Position numbers and translations under genes: made by a program | Notes under the pieces: model-generated | Databases searched by the model: none | What the model saw: only the letters and a program-made list of their open reading frames with translations | Told to the model about the DNA's origin: nothing | Origin: JANMAT01 sp031359995 | GTDB lineage: Bacteria; Actinomycetota; Acidimicrobiia; Acidimicrobiales; Ilumatobacteraceae | Assembly: GCA_031359995.1 (NCBI GenBank) | Contig: JANMAT010000116.1 | Coordinates: forward strand, 1-64,000 | Length of the DNA stretch: 64,000 bases | Reading direction: 5' to 3' | Part shown: positions 24,742 to 33,497 of the stretch, in pieces | How the letters are laid out: every line of letters starts with the position of its first letter | How positions within the stretch are numbered: position 1 is the stretch's first letter

Positions 24742-25839
24742 TCACCCCGGTTCGATCGTGATGCGCAGGCGCTGGCCGTCGTGCTCGACGACCACCGCAC
24801 CGTCGCGCTCGACCGCCGTGGCGCCCAGGCGCTGGGCCTCGCGCACGAGACCGTCGACCAGTGTTGGCGTCGCCGTGCCCGTGAGGGCGCGCTGGTGGCG
24901 CAGGGCGGTGCCGGCCGACAGCCCGCGCCGCTCCAGCGCCTCGAGCAGGTCCACGAGGTAGGCGTCGCGCAGGTCCTCGAGCTCGGCGATGGAGCGCCCG
25001 GCCGCCTGGGCCTGGGTGCCCTCGACCATGCGGTCGATGAGCGTGTCGTTCAGCTCGGGTGCCACCAACTTCGTCCACGGCAGCTGCAGCGCCGGGCCGA
25101 ACTGCTCGAGCATGTGGCGCATGCCGGCCTCGCCCCCGGCCAGGTGGTACACGAGGTTCGTCCCCATGGCCGCCCATCGCAGGCCGGCGCCGTACACGAT
25201 GGCCTGATCGAGCTCGTCGGTGGTGGCCACGCCGTCGTTGACGAGGTGCAGGATCTCGCGCCACAGCGCTTCGAGCAGGCGGTCGGCCAGGAAGCCCTCG
25301 ATCTCGTTGCGCACGTGCAGCGGGTGCATGCCCAGCGACCGGTAGGTGGCGATGGCGCCCTCGATCGTTGCCGCGGCGGTGGCGCGGCCGCCCACCACCT
25401 CGACGAGGGGCAGCAGGTACACCGGGTTGAACGGGTGGCCCACCACCAGCCGTTCGGGATGGGCCATGCCCGACTGGATGTCGGTGGGCAGCAGCCCCGA
25501 CGTGCTCGAGCCGATGATCACCCCGGCCGGCGTGACCGCGTCGAGGTCGTGGTGCAGCGCCCGCTTCAGCTCCAGCCGCTCCGGCGCGCTCTCCTGGACG
25601 AATGTGGCCACCGCGCCGACCTCGGCCAGTGTGGCCACCATGCGCAGTCGTCGGGGGTCGGCGGTCGGGGCCAGACCGGTGCGGCGCAGGGCCGGCCACG
25701 CCCGGGCCACCGCGGCGTGGAGCCGCGCCTCGGCCCCCGGCGCCGGGTCCCAGGCGACCACGTCCCATCCCATGGACAGCGCCCGAGCGCCCCATCCGGC
25801 CCCGATGACCCCGGTCCCGACCAGCCCCAACGTGCTCAT
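24742..25839 (-). CDS. L-carnitine dehydrogenase-like 3-hydroxyacyl dehydrogenase
   Basis: 365 residues. N-terminal NAD fold with GLVGTGVIGAGW (residues 5-16); catalytic region with VQESAPERLELKR, SSTSGLLPTD and GHPFNPVYLLPLVEVVGG around His135. That last motif is the hallmark I associate with carnitine 3-dehydrogenases (CdhA/LcDH), which oxidise L-carnitine to 3-dehydrocarnitine. The C-terminal all-helical domain is present, with a tail of about 45 residues beyond the usual 320-residue enzyme. That tail does not look like the thioesterase domain fused in some relatives. ATG at 25839, divergent from the BHMT-like gene. Confidence 0.85.
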   Translation of the reverse strand: MSTLGLVGTGVIGAGWGARALSMGWDVVAWDPAPGAEARLHAAVARAWPALRRTGLAPTADPRRLRMVATLAEVGAVATFVQESAPERLELKRALHHDLDAVTPAGVIIGSSTSGLLPTDIQSGMAHPERLVVGHPFNPVYLLPLVEVVGGRATAAATIEGAIATYRSLGMHPLHVRNEIEGFLADRLLEALWREILHLVNDGVATTDELDQAIVYGAGLRWAAMGTNLVYHLAGGEAGMRHMLEQFGPALQLPWTKLVAPELNDTLIDRMVEGTQAQAAGRSIAELEDLRDAYLVDLLEALERRGLSAGTALRHQRALTGTATPTLVDGLVREAQRLGATAVERDGAVVVEHDGQRLRITIEPG

Positions 25840-25971
25840 CCGACCATCATGGCCGGGGGCCCGGCTCCGACCCGGCGTCCCGATGATCGGCGCGCCCGTT
25901 GCGCTATGGTCAACGCGGCACTTGACACGGTCGATCACCCCTGTCGGCCCGGCGTGACCAAGGACACCGAC

Positions 25972-26985
25972 ATGCGCACCTCTCTCGCTGATCTCCTGGC
26001 CACCGGCCGCGTCCTGCTGGCCGACGGTGCCACCGGCACGAACTACTTCGACCGTGGCCTCGAAGCGGGCATGGCCCCCGAGATCTGGAACCTCGAGCAG
26101 CCCGACGAAGTCGTGGCCCTGCACCGGGCCTTCGTCGCCGCCGGCGCCGACGTGATCCTCACGAACACCTTCGGCTGCAACCGCCAGCGCCTCCGCCTCC
26201 ACGACCTCCACGAGCGCGCCTACGAGCTGGCCCGCCGGGCCGCCGAGCTGGCTCGCGCCGCGGCTGACGAGGTCGACCGCGCCGTGGTGGTGGCCGGCTC
26301 CGTCGGCCCCACCGGCGAGCTGTTCGAGCCCCTGGGCGCCCTGACCCACGAGGTCGCCGTGGCGGCGTTCCGGGAGCAGATCGAAGGCCTGCGCGACGGC
26401 GGCGCCGACGTGGCGTGGATCGAGACGATGTCGGCGGTGGAGGAACTGCGGGCCGCGGCCACCGCCGCCATCGAGGCGGGCATGCCCTACGTCGCCACCG
26501 CGTCGTTCGACACGGCCGGTCGCACCATGATGGGCATGATGCCGGGCGCCCTGGCTGATGTGTTCGACGGGCTGGCCGAGGCCCCGCTGGCCTTCGGGGC
26601 CAACTGCGGCGTCGGGGCCAGCGACCTGCTGGTGTCGGTGCTGGCCATGACCGATCGCACGCCAGAGGCGGCGGTGGCGGCCAAGGGCAACTGCGGCGTG
26701 CCCCACTTCGTGGGGTCGGAAGCGGTGTACTCGGGCACGCCCGAGCTCATGGGTTCGTACGCGGTGCTCGCCGCCGACGCCGGCGCCCGGATCGTGGGCG
26801 GCTGCTGCGGCACCGCGCCCGAGCACGTCGCCGCCATGCGCGCCGCGCTCGACGCCCGGGTGCCTGGCGACCGCCCGTCGGTCGACGCCATCGTCGAGCG
26901 CATCGGCCCGTTCGTGAACCCGCTCCCGTCGACCAACGAGGGCCGCGAGCGCGAACGCCGCCGCCCCGCCCGCCGCGCCGGCTGA
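25972..26985 (+). CDS. Betaine-homocysteine S-methyltransferase-like protein
   Basis: 337 residues of the homocysteine S-methyltransferase barrel family. LLADGATGTNYFDRGLE opens the barrel, ILTNTFGCN follows, and the zinc thiolates are Cys212 (ANCGVG), Cys278 and Cys279 (GGCCGT). It resembles the short BHMT-like proteins of Rhodobacterales, which transfer a methyl group from glycine betaine to homocysteine, giving dimethylglycine and methionine. If so, it is a second betaine-demethylating activity beside the corrinoid operon. AAGGA lies 7 nt before the ATG. The Arg-rich C-terminal tail is probably disordered. Confidence 0.82.
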   Translation: MRTSLADLLATGRVLLADGATGTNYFDRGLEAGMAPEIWNLEQPDEVVALHRAFVAAGADVILTNTFGCNRQRLRLHDLHERAYELARRAAELARAAADEVDRAVVVAGSVGPTGELFEPLGALTHEVAVAAFREQIEGLRDGGADVAWIETMSAVEELRAAATAAIEAGMPYVATASFDTAGRTMMGMMPGALADVFDGLAEAPLAFGANCGVGASDLLVSVLAMTDRTPEAAVAAKGNCGVPHFVGSEAVYSGTPELMGSYAVLAADAGARIVGGCCGTAPEHVAAMRAALDARVPGDRPSVDAIVERIGPFVNPLPSTNEGRERERRRPARRAG

Positions 26986-27040
26986 GTCGAGCGGCCCGCT
27001 CACCGGCCGCCGGTCTCGCGCCCGACCCTTCCCCCTCGCC

Positions 27041-27085
27041 TTTGTTTGCGCGAACCAGCGCCCGGTGCGGTCTCGCGCAAACAGA
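27041..27085. repeat. Perfect-core inverted repeat upstream of purU
   Basis: GTTTGCGCGA (27044-27053) pairs exactly with TCGCGCAAAC (27073-27082) across a 19-nt spacer. With flanking bases the arms reach 13 bp with one mismatch. It is the most marked structure in the 187-bp gap before purU. Neither side has a U-tract, so an operator or a Rho-type 3' end is as likely as an intrinsic terminator. Confidence 0.55.
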
Positions 27086-27172
27086 GCACGTGACGGGGTC
27101 GAAACGCCGCACGGCGCCGGTGCGCCGTCGCCCGGGTGACGGGCCCCGACGCCCACTACCCTCGGCGCCGCC

Positions 27173-28018
27173 ATGCACCGCTACATCCTCACCGTCCAGT
27201 GCCCCGACCAGCCCGGGATCGTGCACGCCTTCGCCCAGGGTCTGCTGAACGCCGAGGCCAACATCCTCGAGAACGCCCAGTTCCGCGACACGATCACCGA
27301 GTCGTTCTGCCTGCGCACCCGCTTCGAGACGGGGCTCGACGACGTGGCCGTCGTGCGCGGCCACCTGCAGCCGGCGGCCGACCGGTTCGGCGCCGTCGTG
27401 ACGCTGCGGTCCGAGGACACCCGCAAGCGCGTGCTCATCATGGTCTCGAAGCTCGACCACTGTCTGGGCGACCTGCTCTACCGGTGGCGCAACGGCGAGC
27501 TCGCGGTCGACATCCCCCTGGTCGTGTCGAACCACTTCGACGGCCAGGAGCTCGTCGCCCGCCACGGCATTCCGTTCGTGCACCTGCCGGTCACCGCGGC
27601 CACGAAGGTGGCCCAGGAGGCGCGCCTCGTCGACCTGATCGACGAGCACCGCATCGACTTCGTGGTGCTGGCCCGCTACATGCAGATCCTGTCCACCGAG
27701 CTGTGCGAACAGCTCGCCGGGCGGGTCATCAACATCCACCACTCGTTCCTGCCCGGGTTCAAGGGCGCCCGCCCGTACCAGCAGGCGTTCGTGCGGGGCG
27801 TGAAGATCATCGGTGCGACGGCCCACTACGTGACGCCCGACCTGGACGAGGGACCGATCATCGAGCAGGACGTGATCCGGGTGTCGCACGCCTACGAGGC
27901 CGACGACCTGGAGATCACCGGGCGCGACGTGGAGCGCCAGGTGCTGGCCCGCGCCGTGCGCTACCAGGCCGAGGACCGCCTGCTGCTCATCGGCAACCGG
28001 GTGGTCGTGTTTCCTTAG
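27173..28018 (+). CDS. purU: Formyltetrahydrofolate deformylase
   Basis: 281 residues. N-terminal ACT domain (ILTVQCPDQPGIVHAFAQGL) and C-terminal formyl-transferase-type hydrolase domain with LARYMQILS, the INIHHSFLPGFKGARPY catalytic loop (Asn, His) and GATAHYVTPDLDEGPII (catalytic Asp). It hydrolyses 10-formyl-THF to formate and THF, regenerating free THF. That fits a pathway that loads THF with several methyl groups per betaine. ATG at 27173, with TACCCT 10 nt upstream as a possible near-leaderless promoter. Confidence 0.95.
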   Translation: MHRYILTVQCPDQPGIVHAFAQGLLNAEANILENAQFRDTITESFCLRTRFETGLDDVAVVRGHLQPAADRFGAVVTLRSEDTRKRVLIMVSKLDHCLGDLLYRWRNGELAVDIPLVVSNHFDGQELVARHGIPFVHLPVTAATKVAQEARLVDLIDEHRIDFVVLARYMQILSTELCEQLAGRVINIHHSFLPGFKGARPYQQAFVRGVKIIGATAHYVTPDLDEGPIIEQDVIRVSHAYEADDLEITGRDVERQVLARAVRYQAEDRLLLIGNRVVVFP

Positions 28019-28027
28019 GAGCGTCGG

Positions 28028-28627
28028 TCAGGCGCCGGGCCGGGGCGGCGGCAGCAGCTCGTCGGGCACCGGCGTGGGGTCGGTGTCCGAGGCCGGCTCG
28101 GGTTCGGCCGGCCGGTCGCCGAAGGCCTCGTGGATGCGCTCGACCGCGTTCGGTTCCAGGTTGGCGTACACCAGTCGGGCGCCGGCGAAGCGGCCGGCCT
28201 CTTCCACGAGGGCGTTGCGGTTCACGTCGGTGAGCAGCAGGGCCACGATCACCTTGCCCGGCTGCACCGCGTCGCGGAACCACTGAACCCACTCATCGGG
28301 GATGCCGAGGTCCACCACCTTGGCGGTGACGGCACCGGCGCCGGCACCGATGGCCGTGCCGGCCAGCCAGCCGACCGGGCCGCCGAGCAGCAGGCCGAAG
28401 AGGCCGGCCCACATCGCGCCGGACAGCGCGCTCCGGGCCGGTTGCGGGTCGGTTGTCTCGCGCACGGTCACGCGGCCGTTGGCGTCCTTGGCCACGATCA
28501 CGGCGTCCTTCAGCTTCAGCTCGTCTCGCGCCATGAGCCGCGTGGCGGCCGAAAGGAACTCCTGGGCGCGGAACGTGTCGTCGAACGACACGCCCACGAG
28601 GGTCTGGGGACGTTCATCATCAGCCAT
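28028..28627 (-). CDS. DUF1269 family membrane-associated protein
   Basis: 199 residues. LVGVSFDDTFRAQEFL and a basic/acidic KLKDAVIVAKD stretch, then a Gly-rich hydrophobic hairpin (about residues 66-100), then LGIPDEWVQWFRDAVQPGKVIVALLLTD match the DUF1269 pattern. The C-terminal 30 residues are Pro/Glu-rich. Function is unknown; relatives are stress-linked membrane proteins. It converges with purU with only 9 bp between stops. Confidence 0.8.
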   Translation of the reverse strand: MADDERPQTLVGVSFDDTFRAQEFLSAATRLMARDELKLKDAVIVAKDANGRVTVRETTDPQPARSALSGAMWAGLFGLLLGGPVGWLAGTAIGAGAGAVTAKVVDLGIPDEWVQWFRDAVQPGKVIVALLLTDVNRNALVEEAGRFAGARLVYANLEPNAVERIHEAFGDRPAEPEPASDTDPTPVPDELLPPPRPGA

Positions 28628-28685
28628 CGCCAGGAACCTACCCCGATCAGGGCAGGGCTAGTCCGCCGTACCCCCGGCCGTGTCG

Positions 28686-29798
28686 TCAGTCACGCACGAG
28701 GTAGCGCTCGAGCGCCTCGAAGTCGGGTTCCACGCCGAGACCGGGACCGTCGGGCGGGGCGATGGTGCCGTCGGGTGCGATGGTGACCGGATGGGGGAGC
28801 AGCCAGTCGCGTCGCTCGGCGCCCCACACGGGCGGATCGAAGGGCACCTCGACGAACGGGCAGGTCGACCAGGCCAGCGCGGCGTGCAGGTTCACCACCA
28901 GGCCGTAACCGTTCGACCACGTGTGCGGGGTCCACACCCGACCCATCAGATCGGCGAAGCCGGCGATGCGCCGGCACCCGGTGATGCCACCGGTCAGCAC
29001 CACGTCGGGTTGCACCACGTCCACGCCGCCCCGCAGGATCAGGTCGCGCGCCTCATGGAGCTGGCGGACCATCTCACCGGCCGCGAGGCGCAATGACGTG
29101 CGCGACCGCAGCGCGGCGTACCCGTCGACGTCGGCGGTGTTGAGCGGTTCTTCGAGCCAGTAGACGCCGAGCGGTTCGAGGGCCCGGGCCACCTGGGCCG
29201 CGGTGGCCACGTCCCAGCGGACGGTGCGGTCGCCCGCCATGCGCCACCCCTGGTTCGCGTCGACCATGAGCTCCACGTCGTGGCCGACGACATCGCGCAC
29301 GTGCTCCACCACGGCGATGTCGCGCCGCCAGTCGGGGTCGTGGAAGCGGATCTTGAACGCCTTGACGCCCTGGCCGCGCAGCGCGGTGATGCGTTCGGCC
29401 CGCTCGGCGGCGGTGACGCGCTCGGCGTTCGACGCGTAGGCGAGGAGCCGTTCGTTGCGCCCGCCGAGCAGCTTCCAGCACGGCTGGCCGAGCGCCTTGC
29501 CGACCACGTCCCAAACGGCGGCGTCGAGCGTCCACGGCCGGCCGCCGTGGTAGTCGACCGTCTCCAGGACCTCGCGCACGACCTCGGTGCGCAACGGATC
29601 GAGCCCGACGAGGAAGCGGGCGGCCACCTCGGCGTCGGGCAGGTGGTCACCGGACGCGTGGCCCGAGATGCCCTCGTCGGTGTGGACGCTGACGACGCTC
29701 GCCCACTGCTCGGTGCGGGGCACCGGATCCCACGCGGCGTGCAGGGGTGGATCGAGTGGGAACCGGTAGCGGCGGACCTGGATGCCGGTGATGCGCAC
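28686..29798 (-). CDS. Enolase-superfamily enzyme (mandelate racemase/MLE-like)
   Basis: 370 residues. N-terminal capping domain, then the barrel: KAFKIRFHD holds a K-x-R in place of the usual K-x-K base pair; ELMVDANQGW, YWLEEPLN and LAAGEMVRQ carry metal ligands Asp, Glu, Glu; DVVQPDVVLTGGITG and WTPHTWSNG provide an Asp-His dyad of mandelate-racemase type. The substrate is unknown. Some relatives epimerise proline-betaine derivatives, which would suit the neighbourhood, but the active-site pattern looks more like an acid-sugar dehydratase/racemase. GTG start at 29798 without a clear ribosome site. Confidence 0.8.
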   Translation of the reverse strand: MRITGIQVRRYRFPLDPPLHAAWDPVPRTEQWASVVSVHTDEGISGHASGDHLPDAEVAARFLVGLDPLRTEVVREVLETVDYHGGRPWTLDAAVWDVVGKALGQPCWKLLGGRNERLLAYASNAERVTAAERAERITALRGQGVKAFKIRFHDPDWRRDIAVVEHVRDVVGHDVELMVDANQGWRMAGDRTVRWDVATAAQVARALEPLGVYWLEEPLNTADVDGYAALRSRTSLRLAAGEMVRQLHEARDLILRGGVDVVQPDVVLTGGITGCRRIAGFADLMGRVWTPHTWSNGYGLVVNLHAALAWSTCPFVEVPFDPPVWGAERRDWLLPHPVTIAPDGTIAPPDGPGLGVEPDFEALERYLVRD

Positions 29799-30034
29799 GG
29801 CTCATCGACCGCCGTGGGGCGCAGAGGGTTCCTGGTTCACTCGTTCCAACATAGCCCCGCCGCACGGACCCCACGGGGGCTCTCGATCCCCTCCACTTCC
29901 GGGAGATTTCGGGGAGGAGCGTTCAAGACTCACCCCGGCAACGCCGATAGCAGAGATGCGGCCGGCAGACCGACGGGGGCCGCAGCCCGAGCTGTGTGAA
30001 GGGTGATCGCAGTGGACCAGACCAGGTGGTGTGC

Positions 30035-30709
30035 ATGAGGGTGCTCGTGGTGGAGGACTCCCCGGAGTACGCGCAGCTCGTGGGCGGCGCGTTGCGCACG
30101 GAAGGCTTCGCCGTCGACGTGGTCGACGACGGTGCCGCGGCCGTCGATCTGGCCCGTGCGACCGACCCCGAGATCGTGATCCTCGATCTCATGTTGCCCG
30201 GCATGAACGGGCTCGAGGTGTGCCGCGAGATCCGCACGTTCTCCCGCGCGCACCTGATCATGCTGACGTCCAAGAGCGAGGAGTTCGATCGTGTGGTCGG
30301 GCTCTCGGTCGGGGCCGACGATTACGTGACCAAGCCGTTCTCGGTGCGCGAGCTGGTGGCCCGCGTACGCTCGGCCTCACGCCGCATCAGCGACGGACCG
30401 GTCGCCAGCACCTCGGTGCGCCGCATCGGCGCCATCGAGCTCGACACCGACGCCCGCAGCGTAAGGGTGCGGGGCGAGACGATCGACCTGACCCGCATCG
30501 AGTTCGATCTGCTCGAGGCCCTGCTGAGCCGGCCCCGCATGGTGTGGTCGCGCGCCGCACTCATCGAGCGGGTGTGGGGCACCGAGGGACCGCAGTCCGA
30601 GCTGGTGGTCGACACCCACATCAAGAACCTGCGCCGCAAGATCGACGTCGCCCAGGAGCCGAGCCTCGTGCTCACCGTGCGCGGCGTCGGCTACCGCCTG
30701 GCGGCGTAG
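30035..30709 (+). CDS. OmpR/PhoB-type response regulator
   Basis: 224 residues. Receiver domain with acidic residues Glu7-Asp8, phospho-acceptor Asp51 (VILDLMLPGMNGL) and the conserved Lys in YVTKPFSVRE. A winged-helix DNA-binding domain follows (LTRIEFDLLEALLSRPRMVWSRAALIERVWG and HIKNLRRKI). ATG at 30035 has AGGTGG 5 nt upstream. It converges with the histidine-kinase operon and may be its output. The 236-bp gap upstream holds no gene I can see. Confidence 0.95.
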   Translation: MRVLVVEDSPEYAQLVGGALRTEGFAVDVVDDGAAAVDLARATDPEIVILDLMLPGMNGLEVCREIRTFSRAHLIMLTSKSEEFDRVVGLSVGADDYVTKPFSVRELVARVRSASRRISDGPVASTSVRRIGAIELDTDARSVRVRGETIDLTRIEFDLLEALLSRPRMVWSRAALIERVWGTEGPQSELVVDTHIKNLRRKIDVAQEPSLVLTVRGVGYRLAA

Positions 30710-30713
30710 CCGG

Positions 30714-30738
30714 GCCCGCGGTCGATCAGGCCGCGGGC
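30714..30738. terminator. Hairpin between converging regulator and kinase genes
   Basis: GCCCGCGG (30714-30721) and CCGCGGGC (30731-30738) form an exact 8-bp stem with a 9-nt loop containing the kinase stop codon. GC-only stem, no U-tract. Confidence 0.5.
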
Positions 30739-31502
30739 AGGTACAAGCTGAACTGCTCGCCGATCGGCTGCTCGTCGCGCACGAGTCGCCCTCCGAGCGA
30801 TGCCGCGATCCGCGACGCCGCCGCGAGCCCGAGCCCGAGGCCGCCCCCGCCCCCGCCACCGACACGGCTGTCGCTGTCGCTGTCGAACGGCTCGAACAGG
30901 TGGCTCACCAGCGCGGCGGGCAGGCCCGGCCCCTCGTCGGCCACGGTGATGACGATCTCGTCATCGCACCGGTGGGCCCCCACGCGCACCACACCGCCGC
31001 GCGTGAAGCGCACGGCGTTGTGGAGCAGCTCGTCGAGCGCGTGGCGCAGGCGCAGATCGTCGGTGCTGACGACCAGATCGGCGGGCACGGTCACCTCGCT
31101 CACGAGCAGCGACCCCTGGGCCGTCGCCCGCGGGCGCCAGTGGTGCAGCGCGGTGTCGAGCAGCTGGGGCAGGACCGTGGCGGTCAGGTTCACCTGCAGC
31201 CCACGGGTATCGGCCTCCGCCACCACGAGCAGGTTCCGGAACAGGCGCTCGATGGCAGTGAGCGCCTCGCCGGCGCGGTGCAGCTGCTCACGAACCCAGT
31301 GGTCGTCGACCGCCGTCATCGCCAGCTCCAGCGACCCGCGGGCCTGGTGCACGGGCGTGAACACCTCGTGGGAGATCGAGCCCAGCAGGCGGGTCTTGGC
31401 CCGGTTCGCCTCCTGGGCGGCGCGCTCGCGTTCGAGCCGCCGCTCCAGCCGGCGCACCGTCGCCCGCAGCTCGGCCAGCTCGTCGGCGTCCGTCGCCGTC
31501 AT
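30726..31502 (-). CDS. Sensor histidine kinase (soluble, short)
   Basis: 258 residues with no membrane segment. A coiled-coil N-terminus (ELAELRATVRRLERRLERERAAQEA), an H-box (LLGSISHEVFTPVHQARG), an N-box (HALDELLHNAVRFT), a G1 box (VADEGPGLP), an F-box (FEPFD) and a G-rich lid (GGGGGGGLGLGLAAASRI) make a complete kinase. It has no sensor domain of its own. It overlaps by ATGA the small H-NOX relic, so an intact H-NOX protein may once have been its sensor. ATG at 31502. Confidence 0.9.
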   Translation of the reverse strand: MTATDADELAELRATVRRLERRLERERAAQEANRAKTRLLGSISHEVFTPVHQARGSLELAMTAVDDHWVREQLHRAGEALTAIERLFRNLLVVAEADTRGLQVNLTATVLPQLLDTALHHWRPRATAQGSLLVSEVTVPADLVVSTDDLRLRHALDELLHNAVRFTRGGVVRVGAHRCDDEIVITVADEGPGLPAALVSHLFEPFDSDSDSRVGGGGGGGLGLGLAAASRIAASLGGRLVRDEQPIGEQFSLYLPAA

Positions 31503-31621
31503 GACGCGACCCACGCCGTCGTGACCAGCCGCAGGCGACAGACGGCGTCGCCCTGGTGCACGCACGAGAGGTGCTCGACGCCGACGACCGCCTCGACGAC
31601 GTTGAAGAGCAGGCCCTTCAC
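31499..31621 (-). pseudogene. Internally deleted H-NOX (haem NO-binding) gene relic, 40 codons
   Basis: The 40-residue frame begins VKGLLFNVVEAVV, the usual H-NOX N-terminus (MKGLLFN type), and jumps straight to GVEHLSCVHQGDAVCRLRLV, the usual H-NOX C-terminal end. The roughly 130-140 residues between, including the haem-ligating His, are absent. Both gene junctions survive: its GTG overlaps the hybrid-kinase stop (GTGA) and its TGA overlaps the next kinase's ATG (ATGA). It cannot bind haem as such. It may persist for translational coupling, or as a mini-protein. Confidence 0.7.
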
Positions 31622-33489
31622 GCCGCCGTCTCCAGCTCGGTCAGCGCCCGGATCAGGGCGGTGCGCAGGCGGGCGTAGACGTCCTCCAGACGCGGGCGCA
31701 GGTGGGCCATGTCCGTGCCGGCCAGTCCGGCCCGCTCGGCGTCGACGCACAGCCGCGCCACGTCGGCGCCGCCCACGAGCCGGGCGGTCGAAGCGAGCGT
31801 GTGGGCCTGGCGCACGAACGTGGACGAGTCGCCCCGGTCGGCCGCCTCGTACAGCTCGGTGACGCGGCGTTCGCTCTCGCGCAGGAACGAGCGGGCCACG
31901 CCGATGGTGGCCTCGCGGCCGGCGTCACGCAGCAGTTCGTCGAGGACGCCGTCGCTCGATCGGGCCCGCGTCGGGGTGACGGCGACGGTCCGTGCGGTCC
32001 ACTGGGCGATGGCGTCGGCCAGGCCGCTCAGCCCGATGGGCTTGGCGAGGAACCCGTCCATCCCGGCCAGCACGCAGGCGGATCGGTCGGCGGCCATGGC
32101 CGCGGCGGTCAGCGCGAGGACCGGCGTCCTCCACCCGGCGGCCCGGATCCACCGCGTCGTCTCCAGCCCGTCCACGTCGGGCATGTTCACGTCCATGAGC
32201 ACCAGGTCGATGGTGTCGTCGAGCAGGGCCAGGGCCTCGCGGCCGCCGGGGGCCAGCACCGGCACCTGACCGAGGGCGATCAGCTGTTGCTGGATCAGCT
32301 CCAGGTTCGTGGCCGAGTCGTCCACCACGAGCACGCGGGCCTGGCGCCGGGCCGTTTCGGGCGCGGGCCCGGTCGGGTCGGCGGCCGTGGCGTCGTCGGC
32401 CACCCCGGCCGGCAGGGTGAACCAGAACGTGGACCCCACGTCGGGCTCGCTGTCGACGCCGACGGTGCCTCCCATCAGCTCCACCAGCTGCTTCACGATG
32501 GCCAGACCGAGGCCCGTGGTCTCGGCCGTGCGAGCCAGACGCGTGCCGGCCTTGCGGAACGGATCGAAGATGGTGGCGAGGTACGACGGCTCGATGCCGG
32601 GGCCGGTGTCGGACACCTCGAACCGGAGCAGGGCGCCGTCGCGGCTCACGATGACCTCGATCGTGCCGCGGGGCGTGTACTTCACCGCGTTGCCGACGAG
32701 GTTGGTGAGCACCTCGCGCACACGGCGCTCGTCGGCCACAATGGTGGTGGGCACGTCGTCGGCCACCGCGGCGCGCAGCTCGAGCCCCGACGTGTCGTGG
32801 GCCATCGTCACCGCGGCCAGCATGTCCTGCAGGAACGGCCGCACGGCGCAGGCGTCGAGGTGCAGATCGAGGCGACCCGACTCGATGGCTGACAGATCGA
32901 GCAGGTCGTCGATCAGGTGTTGCAGCGACTCGGCCTGCTTGTGGATGAGCTCGGCCAGTTGCTGGGCGGCCTGGCCGGCCACGAGCCGTTCCAGCAGCTC
33001 GGTGTAGCCGATGAGGGCGTGCAGGGGCGTGCGCAGGTCGTGGCTCACGCGGGCCACGAACGACGACTTGGCCGCCGAGGCCCGCTCGCTGCGCTCGACG
33101 GCGCCGCCCAGCCGGGCCGTGGCGGCGCGCGCCTCGGTCACGTCGAGGATGGCACCGGCCAGAGCCACCGGTTCGCCGTCGGCGCCCCGCAGGGACCGGA
33201 CGCGCAGCTCGCCGATGAACTCCTCACCGGTGACGCGCACGTAGCGCTTGTCGAGCACGAGCTCGTCGGTCTCACCGCTGCGCAGGCGCAGCAGGTACGC
33301 CTGGGTACGGGCCCGGTCCTCGGGGTGCGTGATGTTCGTGGCCGTCAGCTGGTCGAGCGAGGTGTCGCCCAGGGCGAACTGATCGCGGTAGGCGCGGTTG
33401 GCGGCGAGCTGGTGCCCGTCGAGGTCGATGATCGACAGAGGCACCGGCACCTCGTCGAACAGCTCGGACCACGGCAACGGCAACTCCAT
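31618..33489 (-). CDS. Hybrid histidine kinase: PAS, HisKA, HATPase, REC, HPt
   Basis: 623 residues. PAS domain (about 12-120, with IIDLDGHQLAANRAYRDQF), HisKA with phospho-His150 (VSHDLRTPLHALIGYTELLE), HATPase (LTNLVGNAVKYTPRG, VSDTGPGIEPS, GLGLAIVKQLVELMGG), a receiver with LVLMDVNMPDVDGLETT and FLAKPIGL, and a C-terminal HPt-like domain with a His in VRQAHTLASTARLVGG. No membrane segment, so a cytosolic sensor. A full phosphorelay in one chain could feed the adjacent kinase or regulator. ATG at 33489 lies 8 bp after the preceding stop; a GTG at 33495 is possible. Confidence 0.92.
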   Translation of the reverse strand: MELPLPWSELFDEVPVPLSIIDLDGHQLAANRAYRDQFALGDTSLDQLTATNITHPEDRARTQAYLLRLRSGETDELVLDKRYVRVTGEEFIGELRVRSLRGADGEPVALAGAILDVTEARAATARLGGAVERSERASAAKSSFVARVSHDLRTPLHALIGYTELLERLVAGQAAQQLAELIHKQAESLQHLIDDLLDLSAIESGRLDLHLDACAVRPFLQDMLAAVTMAHDTSGLELRAAVADDVPTTIVADERRVREVLTNLVGNAVKYTPRGTIEVIVSRDGALLRFEVSDTGPGIEPSYLATIFDPFRKAGTRLARTAETTGLGLAIVKQLVELMGGTVGVDSEPDVGSTFWFTLPAGVADDATAADPTGPAPETARRQARVLVVDDSATNLELIQQQLIALGQVPVLAPGGREALALLDDTIDLVLMDVNMPDVDGLETTRWIRAAGWRTPVLALTAAAMAADRSACVLAGMDGFLAKPIGLSGLADAIAQWTARTVAVTPTRARSSDGVLDELLRDAGREATIGVARSFLRESERRVTELYEAADRGDSSTFVRQAHTLASTARLVGGADVARLCVDAERAGLAGTDMAHLRPRLEDVYARLRTALIRALTELETAA

Positions 33490-33497
33490 CGGCACTG

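Noticed and set aside
25896..25950. TTGACA at 25922 as a sigma-70 -35 box for the BHMT-like gene
   Set aside because: No acceptable -10 hexamer lies 16-18 bp downstream before the ribosome site, so it is not listed as a promoter.
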